From the NCBI GenBank assembly GCA_008638375.1, contig CM018052.1, forward strand, positions 33,868,226 to 33,932,225: DNA of 64,000 nucleotides, in the 5' to 3' direction. The position numbers were made by a program, and so were the translations under genes. Within the stretch, counting starts at the first letter, position 1. Every line of letters starts with the position of its first letter. This document shows positions 56,121 through 64,000 of the stretch, piece by piece. The notes beneath the pieces are model-generated. The model was not told where the DNA came from. It was given only the letters and a program-made list of their open reading frames with translations, and ran no database searches. Origin of the DNA: Nyssa sinensis. Taxonomy: Eukaryota > Streptophyta > Magnoliopsida > Cornales > Nyssaceae.

Positions 56121-59100
56121 TTAGCCTAAAGCAAAATTTTTAAATGGAAATATCTGACCCATACTAGTTATAATATGAAGTTAAATGACTAAAATTAACT
56201 AGTATAATATTTGTCTAGTCTAAAGCAAACTAAACGAGTAATTCAAAGATCAAAATGTTAAGACATTTTTGACATGATTGACCGATCAAATAAAAAAAAA
56301 AAGTTTTGACACGATTAACTTACTTAGGATATTTAAATAAATCTTGGTATTTGTTTTATAATATTATTATGGTCTCTAATTGTAACTCATCAAAGAGATG
56401 TGCAAGAATAATATTATATGGTTATATTGTAGTATCGGTAAAATCGGGAGTCAAGTTGGGATTCTAGTGATCTTATAGGGATTTCGTAAGGATTCTACCC
56501 TCGAGGAATTTTTGATGGGATCAAGATCGATTTGGTATTTTCGGATCATAAAATTGTAGAATCATAAGATCCAGATCGGGATTTTAACAACTATGCTAAA
56601 ATGATGAATGTATCTAGGCCAGTAGCTTATAGAACTACTACAAATAATTATGTTCATCTAATAAGCTTAGGCAAATTAATCCTCTAATGGAACATTTGAT
56701 GTTAGACTAGCCAAAATGATGATGCAATCTTGTGAATAAATAGTTATGTACTTCTAATTTTCAGTAGATAATTTTTAATAATCTTTTATAAGCAGTTAGA
56801 AGTTAGAACCCAAACCATGTTGCATGTATTTAGGAATTATGCCTACTCAACTCAAAAAGGATGTAATCCTTACTACTTGGGGCCACCTAGTATGTGAATA
56901 CTTTCTGGCATACATCTTGTTAAATCTGTGCCAATCATTTTTATTCACTGCCTTGACTGAGTTGACTCATGTTCTTTTTAATTTTCCTTTTGTTCTCTTG
57001 CTACTTCAACTTGAAACAAATTACTCCTCCATACTAGAGCATGCAGCTGTCTTTGTTAGACATGGTTGAACTCCTTGTCTTTAATTGGTGCCACAGCTAA
57101 CTTTTGAGTTTTGAAGAATGTATTCATGCCTTGTTCTTTTGTATTGCTACCCATCAAACTTGGAAATTTTAATTCTTTTATGTTTCACTTTTTGAATTTT
57201 TTGTTTCTTAACTATCCAACATTGAGGACCATAAAGCATCATCCTATAATCATATTACAAAATATTTATTTTAGTTATGCAAACATTGCACGACCTTAGA
57301 GAATTCTAGAGGCATTTTCATTTTTATTCACACTATTGTTATTTTGTGGGCAAAATATGGTGCAGTTCTCATTTCATATGGATGATTAGTTTGAGATAAA
57401 GAAAATGGTCACTTTCGAGTGTTTTTTGCAGTAAATTTTATTATATGTATATTATTCTTCTAGTTTTTCTAAAGCTGTGCATTATTTATTTTATCTTCTC
57501 ACTGCTTAATCTAAAAAATATTCAAAAATATATCAGTAAAGTTTTAATACATAATGAAGCCATACTCTAGTTTTGTCAGCTAGAACTATATTGTTTTCTA
57601 ACAATATATAAATTGGGGCATTATCCTAAAAATATTTATAATAAGTTTTTATATAATTAGTATTTATAGCAAAAAAGATAGGAAATCAATGTTGCTCCTC
57701 AATATTTACATAAAAAAGAAAGTAGTATTTTGATAGGGGACTCCAATGCTCCATATTTCTCCATGATACAATTCATTTTGATTACGAATTCACTTGTCTT
57801 TTGTCCGATTGTTTTCACACTAGTTGTTTCTTCACTTAAGATTCCCTAAGAATTGGAGATTGGATGGATTTTGCTGCTAAGATTCACCCCTGGACTTGAA
57901 GTATACCTAGCGGTCCTAGCTATATGCACATGCAGTGGAAGCAGTAAATATGATGGTAGTTGTGTCGGTGTGTATGAAGTTGAGAGTTGGTGGGAAGTGG
58001 AAGATTTTTTCTGTAAGAGTTTTGGTTACTTTATCAATAGATGATGCTATTCAAACCGGTAGTTTGAAGTCCTCCTATTAAAAAAAATGGTTTGAAGTCC
58101 TTTTATGCACTTTACCTAAGTTAAAATGTATTCCAATGTGATTTTAGGGTCTGGAATTAACAAGAGACAAAGAAAAAAGAAAAGTAAGAGAAACCAATTT
58201 TATAGAAAGGGTTGAAAGAGAAAAAATGACTCATTACTACTCTCACACTTGTATTTATATTACGAACAAATTGTATTTATATAGCACACTTGTATTTATA
58301 ATACTGTTCTCACTCTCCCTCAAGTTAGTCTATAAATATCTCTCATGCCCATCTTGCACAAAATGAAATAAAAAAAACTACTATTAAGCCCATTTGTACA
58401 CACATAAGTTAGTTGCTTCTCATGTAAAGTCATATAGATCAAGTCACTGCAAAACTTTTCCTTAATGAAGTATTGACAATCTAAATGTGTTTTGTTCGAT
58501 TGTGTAGAATTGGATTATGTGAAATGTTAATTGCTATCTTATTATGGAAATAAAACTTTATATGTCTGTCATTAGCAATTCCTCTCATACTTGTATTTAT
58601 ATTATGAACAAATTGAGAGTATAAAATTTCCATTCCTGAATATTTTAGTAAGTACTGACATAACACTCCTTCTCAAGTTAGTGTATAGAGATATCTCATG
58701 CCCATCCTGCACAAAATAAAATAAAAAAAACTACTATTAATCCCATTTGTAAACACATAAGCTAGTTACTCCTCATGTAAGGTTATATAGATCAAGTCAC
58801 CACAAAACTTTTCCTTTTGTTTTGTTTGATCGCGCAGGATTGGATTATGGATATGTTAATTGCTATCTTATTTTTTTTGATAAGTAAAATTGTATATATA
58901 TTGGTGCCCAAGAAGGGCATTAAGGGCAAGAGCCCCAAAAGTTTACATCTGATTTAGAGAATCCAAAAAGACTACAAAGGAAGAGACATTTACAGGTAAA
59001 GCTTCTTTGGCCCAAAAAAATAAAGTACGCAAAAAAACATCTTTAAAAAGAGGAGTAGCAAGCTCCAAATCTTCAAAAACACATTTGTTCCTTTCTGTCC

Positions 59101-62100
59101 AGATGCTCCACATGAGACATATTGGAGCTATTCTCCAAACTTGCTTAATCTCCTTTGGCAGATTGTACCCTTCCCAAGTCAACAATAGATCTTTGACTGT
59201 GCCTGGCATTGCCCATGAGAAACCAAAAAGAGCAAAAATAACATTCCAACTCCATGAGACGTGACAGTGGATGAGTAAGTGGTCCACCCTTTCCTCCTCG
59301 CACTTGCAAAGGTAGCATCTACTCGCCATAGAGAAGCCTCTTTTCCTTAGATTGTCTGCCGTTAAAATTGCCTTCTAAGAAGCCTCCCAAGCAAAAAATG
59401 AGGCTTTAGGGGGGACTTTTGAATACCAAATTAGCTTCCACGGAAAGGGAGAATTAACTGAATCAAACATACTTTTGTAGAAAGAACGGACAGAGAAGGA
59501 TTTCTTGTCCGGCCTCCAATCTCTCTTATCCTCCCTATCTTCACAAGCCCGGAAACCATTAAGGTAATGGAGGAAGGAGCCCACCTCTTCTAGTTCCCAA
59601 TCAAAGAAGTCCCTCCTAAAACAGGGAGTCCAGATAAGCTTGTTCCCAACTTTCTCCAAACACTCACTAGCCCAAGCCTCTTTATTGCTAGTCAGACTAT
59701 ACAAACTAGGAAATTTCACCCTCAACGACTCGTCCCCAGCCCAGGCATCATCCCAAAATTTCACCCTACCACCATTTCTCAGGATATAGCGGCATCTTAC
59801 CATGAAGGTCGACCACCCATCTCTAATGTAACCCCAGGGGCCACATCCCCTTGACCCCTCAACTCTTCCTGAACACCATCCTCCAGGATCACACCCATAC
59901 TTAGTAGCAATGATCTCCCCATTGCTTTCCTCAAATCTCCATAACCATTTCCTTAAGAGGGCTGTATTGAAAGTACTCAAGTCTTTTACCCCTAAGCCCC
60001 CGTGAGTCACCGGCTTTTGAATTCTGTCCCAAGCAACTAGGTGAATCTTTTTGCTCTCCCCTATATGACCCCATAAGAAGTCCCTCTGAATCTTCTCAAG
60101 TCCTGCTCACAGTCTTGGGAATAGGGAAAAGGAACATGAAATAGGTAGGGAGATTGGCTAGAGTGCTTTTGACAAAGGTGAGTCTGCCTCCCTTAGATAG
60201 AAGTTGAGCTTTCCAACCTGATAGCTTTCTGAGAAATCTGCCAACTACAGGATCCCATACCCCAACTGAACGCGGAGAAGCACCCAGCGGAAGACCCAAG
60301 TAGGTCGAGGGAAAGCTGCCTACACTGCAGCCCAACGTACTAGCTAACACATCCAACTCAGGAATTGCCCCAACCGAAGTAATGCTGCTTTTGCCAAGAT
60401 TGACCCGCAAGCCTGACACTGCTTCAAAGCAATTAAGAATGCACCGGACAAAGCGGAGTTGACGGACTGAATGATCACAGAAAATGATGGTATCATTGGC
60501 AAATAAAAGATGGGAGATACCAACTTCACCACCTCTACTATTCCCCACCTGAAAACCTTTGATAAGACCAACCTCCTCCGCACGAGACAAAAAGCGACTC
60601 AAAACTTCCATAGTCTTATTATTGTAATAAAACTTTATATGTCCGTCATTAGCAATTCCCATCTCTTTTAACAACATTTGTAGCCACATAAGCTCACAAG
60701 CTGCATCTTTTTAAGCCCTGTACTTTGCCTTTGCATTGGTTTTAGAAATTATTGGTTGCTTCTTATCCCTTCAAGTGACCAAATTATCTCTAATAAAGGT
60801 AGAATAGCCTGAAGTAGATTGTCTATCATCAATAGAGCCTACTCAGTCTGTATCTATATAAGCTTCTAGCTTTAAATGTCCATGGTTGGAAAAAAGAAAT
60901 TTCCTCCGCAAGGAGCAGATGTGAGATATCTCAAAATACGGTAAACAACCTCCAGATGAGGTAATGTTTTGAAACTCAGGTCGTTGAACGAACCGGAAAA
61001 AAAACTTGGTCACTGGTTTAACTATCGGGCGAATTGGAATCAAATGCCGACGTCATAAATATATTTATTATTAATATTAATAAATTATAAAATTATTAAA
61101 ACTATGAAAAATAAAAAAATTCTTTATTTTTCTTAAAATTTATGGTTTCAATGTGTGTTTGTGCTTTACTGTCTTTATTGGGTTCTGCTTTTTATCATCC
61201 AACACATGTTTTGAAAGCCCTCCACACAGGTGTCCTACTTTAAAAGTTCTTCCACACAAGTGTCCTCCTTACCTAGCGTTTCTTTCACCATTAGAGTTCA
61301 ACATTAGCACAACTTCTTTTACCGAATTGTTCATGGACCGGTGTCACCCATCTATCCTCTTTACTTTCCTTTTTGGGTATGACTTCTTATAGTTACAGTA
61401 GAAGACAAAAGAAAAAAGAATAGAGTAAAGCACAGAGATACAATGGAAATAGAGAACAAGTTAGCAACTGTGAAATGCAAGAGATAGAAGCCACCATTAT
61501 CGTCGTCACACTCAGTTAGAGAATCAGAGGTGAAGAAATCGTGAACTGCTGAAGAAAGAAGTTAACAATCGTTGTAGAGAATCACTGAATCAGAGATGAA
61601 GAAAAAAGATAGAGCATTGCCCATCTTGTTCTACAATCACCGCTTCATCATCCGTTGCCAATTGTAGGTTGGAAAATTCAAGAGAAGCAGAGAGCGGCGC
61701 CAGATCAAGAAAAAAGTGGGAGCACCGTCATTGCTTGAGGGTTTTCAGAGAATCGGAGTGGGATTGAAATGAGCCATGAGCCCTAATTGTCTTGTTTTTA
61801 TATGTTAAATGATCTGGGCGGTTCACCTGAACTGTTCATGGTTAACGTCGGTTCAAGAGGCTCTCTAAAAAAACAGTTTTTAACTTTGAACGGTTTTAAA
61901 GGGTTGAACCGACCAGAACTTGGATCGGTCCCCGGTTCAACTGGTCTGACTGGTTGGTCCAGTTTTTAAACCACTGAGATGAGGGTGGTGTGGATCATGC
62001 ATGAACTAATTGATAATCCCTAAAGCATAGGCCAGTGGCGGATCAAGACCTTGGGCCTAGGAGTTGCAAAATTACGAAAAATAAAATTAAAGAAGGTATT

Positions 62101-62114
62101 TTTGTGAAAATATT

Positions 62115-62148
<34 letters not shown>

Positions 62149-63502
62149 ATCCTAATTTTTTAAAAATTTCTATACAAAAGAGGGCTAAAAATCAAAATAT
62201 CAAAACTTTGGGGGCAAGACATAGTGTGGCTCTGCCACTGGCATGGGCTATGTTTGGGCTTGTGTGTGAGAGATAAATCAATCTTCCCACAAGCCTATGA
62301 TATCTCCCATTATCTACCTAATCACATCTAGGACGTCTATTAGCCTTTATGGGAGAATCTATTAGTTGACAACCCAAGATACCTGTTTCAAGCAAATTCT
62401 TAAACTCTGTCGCCAAATGAGTTTTAGCTTTGACATTGAGAATAGTGATTTGATCACCTGCCTTCTTGATGAACATAGAATGATCTGATGACTATCTAAT
62501 ACTGAAATTTCATCATGATCTTATAAAATCGATCAAACCAAGCCCTCGAAGATTGCTCAAGTCCATACGATTCCTTTTCTTTTTCTTTTTTTAACTTGCA
62601 CACCTTTCCTTTGATAGCTGCAGAAGAAAAACCTGGAGCTGCTATCTCCATGTACAGACATCTTCATGATTCCCATGAAGAAAAACATTCTTCACATCTA
62701 ACTACTGGAAAGTCCGTCCCAAGCTAGCCGCACAGGAAGTAAACTGGAATAAAATTTATCTTGGCAACAAGGGCAAGCATTTCTTGATAGTCTATCCTAT
62801 TATATGTATTTTTTGAGATTATTTTGATTATTTCTCATTCACATCAATGTTTGCTTTCCTGTTCAACACTATTGTTCTCTAGTGTGGATGAGTGTGAGTA
62901 AGCGTCAAATGTATTTGGTTGCTCTCTTAATGATTCATCATTACAAATAAATTGATAAATCAATTTATGTTTCCGAAGTTTTTTTGTTGTTTCATTGCAC
63001 TGTTTTTGAGGTGACTTGAACAAAATGTTGGAACAGAATTTTGATCTTTGCCTGTACATGAAGAAAAATAGTTTTTTACATGAGAACAAGAAGGCAAATG
63101 AAGCTCTATTCTTTTTTCCCAGTCACAATTTAATTTCCTTTTTGTTTTTTATCCTTTACCTGGGAATAGGTTGATGAGCACCATAGTTTATTTGCATATA
63201 CTCTTGCTATACTTTTGGGCATATGCCTGCAAGCATATTCGTTTTTTATATTCTACAATTCTAATGTTTGCATATCTTGTCACTCACAGGTTCAGGATTC
63301 ATTTCCTTTCTCCATAGGATTTTCATCAGGTGAAGGTCCAATCTGCACGCAGTCAAATGGCATATTGTTTCCAAGAGGCCATCCTTTTCCCAGTGTTAAG
63401 ATGCTTACATTACATAGAAATAATACGTTCCACATCGAAGCCTTTTATGCTGATCAGAATCAACTGCCTTCTGGCATATCACCTAAAATCAGTGATTTTA
63501 CG
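51364..63502 (+). CDS. HSP70-16: HSP70-16-like / Hsp110-type chaperone (5' part, runs off window)
   Basis: Cytosolic/nuclear Hsp70 superfamily, Hsp110-like branch, whose members act as nucleotide-exchange factors or holdases for Hsp70. Exons: 51364-52533 (390 codons) and 63290-63502 (71 codons), both phase 0 with GT/AG sites (donor GAG/GTTTGT, acceptor CACTCACAG). The nucleotide-binding domain is complete: phosphate-1 GFDIGNENC (residues 5-13, the Hsp110 form rather than the DLGTT of Hsp70), phosphate-2 VVFVDVGHCD (196-205), and the adenosine loop VELVGSGSRIP (335-345). The second exon begins the beta-sandwich domain (QDSFPFSIGF ... SDFT). About 300 or more C-terminal residues lie beyond the window; no further exon was seen in 63503-64000. 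The 10.8-kb intron is filled with transposons. Assignment to the HSP70-16 subgroup is by sequence style. Confidence 0.9.
52644..52995. mobile_element. Mutator-like MITE copy C, HSP70-16 intron
   Basis: Starts CTAAGAAGCATGGATACGG and ends GTGTCCGTGCTTCATA. Flanked by a perfect 9-bp repeat, GGTGATCAT (52635-52643 and 52996-53004). 352 bp, no coding. It is in the opposite orientation to copies A and B (the internal AAAAAACTTCTTTATTTAAT phrase is the reverse complement of theirs). Confidence 0.87.
53005..54456. other. Intron DNA, mostly unremarkable
   Basis: Part of the HSP70-16 intron. 53110-53300 holds a decayed CAnCCCCC/poly(A) repeat of the same debris type as elsewhere in the window. A GT run lies at about 53655-53668. 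Nothing coding is seen. Confidence 0.45.
54464..54588 (+). mobile_element. tRNA-derived SINE-like element
   Basis: Box A-like TTAGTTGGTACG at about 54479 and box B-like GGGTTCAAGTCCCC at about 54519, followed by TGTATGAGTGTGAGATTTACC and an A-rich tail. Flanked by the 7-bp repeat GAATCAC (54457-54463 and 54589-54595). The family is not identified and it is not a functional tRNA. Confidence 0.65.
55574..56595. mobile_element. About 1-kb non-autonomous DNA element with GTTGTTAAAATC ends
   Basis: Left end CAAGGTTGTTAAAATCGGG and right end, reverse-complemented, CATAGTTGTTAAAATCCCG form imperfect inverted repeats. GGATCGA/TCGGGATC motifs occur near both ends, with AT-rich DNA and a (GA)n run at about 56094-56119 inside. 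CTAAAA lies outside both ends, but an exact target duplication could not be fixed. No coding. Confidence 0.6.
56596..58229. other. Intron DNA, nothing recognised
   Basis: Part of the HSP70-16 intron, AT-rich. The short open stretches lack domains and none is flanked by plausible splice sites in the right phase. Confidence 0.5.
58873..60613 (-). mobile_element. 5'-truncated L1-type LINE nested in copia RNase H
   Basis: Target duplication TCTTATT at 58866-58872 and 60614-60620. Joining the flanks restores the copia sequence also seen intact in the neighbouring copy at 58530. Minus-strand frames: end of RT (60600-60096) with SHLLFANDTIIFCD, STYLGLPLG and LLSKGGRLTFVKSTL; then 60010-59375 with HGGLGVKDL, WRPD and PPKASFFAWEA; then zf-RVT (59329-58943) with CYLCKCEEERVDHLLIHC. 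FANDT replaces FADDT, as in the other LINE. Fewer lesions than the LINE at 24693, so it is probably younger. Confidence 0.92.
60962..61976. mobile_element. hAT-like non-autonomous element, 1015 bp, nested in copia
   Basis: Perfect 8-bp duplication AGATGAGG (60954-60961 and 61977-61984). Ends TAATGTTTTGAAAC and, reverse-complemented, CAGTGGTTTAAAAAC, fitting the hAT pattern YARNG. GAACCGG/CCGGTTC motifs lie near both ends. Removing it restores a continuous copia reading, HPHLEVVYRILRYL. No transposase; a 79-codon open stretch at 61153 is not supported as a gene. Confidence 0.88.
62033..62240. mobile_element. 208-bp hAT MITE (CAGTGGCGGA type) with poly-G
   Basis: Ends CAGTGGCGGATC and, reverse-complemented, CAGTGGCAGAGCC. 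Flanked by GCATAGGC (62025-62032) and GCATGGGC (62241-62248), an 8-bp duplication with one change. Contains a T run followed by a G run of about 18 at 62130-62148. This terminus type is common in plants. Inserted within copia DNA. Confidence 0.85.
62801..63289. other. End of HSP70-16 intron before exon 63290-63502
   Basis: AT-rich intron DNA with no element recognised. The pyrimidine-containing acceptor TATCTTGTCACTCACAG at the right edge fits a normal 3' splice site. Confidence 0.6.
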
Positions 63503-64000
63503 GTATGGCTGTCATTCATGTGTGCCCATTTTTCTCCCAAATGTCTGTAAAAGTTGTAGATGTGTATGTGGATTAATATTGTATTATTTTAAAGTATGCA
63601 TAATTGTGGTTTGAAACAATAAGTTCGCAGGTTCTTTTTCAGTGCTCAACAAATGCCTAAATTGCTATTTAGATGATGATATTGAACCGTATCATAGCCA
63701 ACATTTAATGTTGACCTTGTATAATTCCAGTATTCGGGATAACACTTCGTTTTTCTTTTAGTGCTGCAATTTTCCATAATTCATTCCATTTTTTTTTTAA
63801 ACAAAGGATCTGATGATTATTAAAATAGCATCTATACTGGAGGGTAATTGAGGGTCTCCTTCGGGGGGCATGAAGTAGGATAATACATTATTGTCTCGAA
63901 ATCCTTTTTTAGCAAGCTTACTCTGCCGAGATGTCTGGAGAAAGGAAAATTCTTTTGGCGTGGAAGGGTATCATAAGTAGGCATATTGTGACTGAGTTGC
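63503..64000. other. Start of next HSP70-16 intron, to window edge
   Basis: Begins with the donor GTATGGCTG. No frame continuing the beta-sandwich domain was seen, so the next exon is expected beyond the window. Confidence 0.6.

Larger units (their letters stand above)
58230..62800 (-). mobile_element. Decayed Ty1/copia element, antisense in HSP70-16 intron
   Basis: Minus-strand pieces of a copia polyprotein. RT start at about 62800-62580 with QEMLALVAK and, after frameshifts, YMEIAAPGF and GKVCKLK; FMHDPHHPHL (about 62010-61984) and its continuation EVVYRILRYLTS (60961-60900); RNase H region 60900-60614 (ELMWLQMLLKE). The RNase H tail occurs twice, at 58872-58683 and 58579-58327, each followed on the minus strand by a purine-tract-like AACTTGAG and LTR-like sequence. 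Many stops are present. Split by the LINE at 58873-60613 and by DNA elements at 60962-61976 and 62033-62240. Cannot move by itself. Confidence 0.85.

Overview
This is a stretch of AT-rich plant nuclear DNA, most likely from a woody eudicot. The genes are split by introns with consensus GT/AG sites. The non-coding DNA holds plant-type transposable elements: Ty1/copia and Ty3/gypsy relics, L1-type LINEs, an Au-type SINE, a TRIM, and hAT-, Harbinger- and Mutator-like non-autonomous elements. No prokaryotic, organellar or viral gene set is present. No real CRISPR array or free-standing tRNA/rRNA gene was seen. The species cannot be fixed from the sequence alone.

Layout. (1) 1-4.6 kb: non-coding DNA with a probable copia LTR remnant. 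(2) 4.6-17 kb: a minus-strand array of CYP716-type cytochrome P450 genes. It contains a two-exon relic (4626-5173), one apparently intact four-exon gene of 473 aa (6780-9573), and a duplicate with three independent disabling lesions (13065-16277). The last two lie in a tandem segmental duplication with a period of about 6.3-6.7 kb, which includes about 1 kb of flank on each side. A 424-bp TRIM with a perfect 5-bp target duplication lies between them. (3) 19.5-21.7 kb: a Ty3/gypsy 5' LTR with gag and protease only, interrupted by three in-frame stops that all look like C-to-T changes. (4) 22.8-38.5 kb: a plus-strand gene for an RBP45/RBP47-type three-RRM RNA-binding protein (435 aa, seven exons). 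Its stop codon is the first codon of the last exon. Its 7.6-kb first intron carries an antisense LINE with a MITE nested in it, a tandem repeat, an Au-type SINE and a hAT-like element. (5) 38.5-46.5 kb: intergenic, with an 899-bp hAT-like element. (6) 46575-46892: a small intronless gene for a very basic 105-aa protein of unknown function. (7) 50.7 kb to the window end: the 5' part of an HSP70-16 / Hsp110-type chaperone gene, with a 5'-UTR intron, a 390-codon exon, a 10.8-kb intron and a 71-codon exon. The gene runs off the right edge.

The long HSP70-16 intron is a record of nested insertions: a decayed antisense copia element split by an L1 LINE and by two hAT-type elements, each bounded by target-site duplications that can be read directly. 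A Mutator-like family with CTAAGAAGC ends is present three times: twice in RBP45 introns and once in the HSP70-16 intron.

The genes do not form one pathway. The P450s belong to specialised (probably terpenoid) metabolism, RBP45 to nuclear pre-mRNA/mRNA binding, and HSP70-16 to protein folding. I found no convincing new biological system. The most informative parts are the P450 duplication and decay, the nested insertion histories, a possible upstream ORF that overlaps the HSP70-16 start codon, and the small basic protein.
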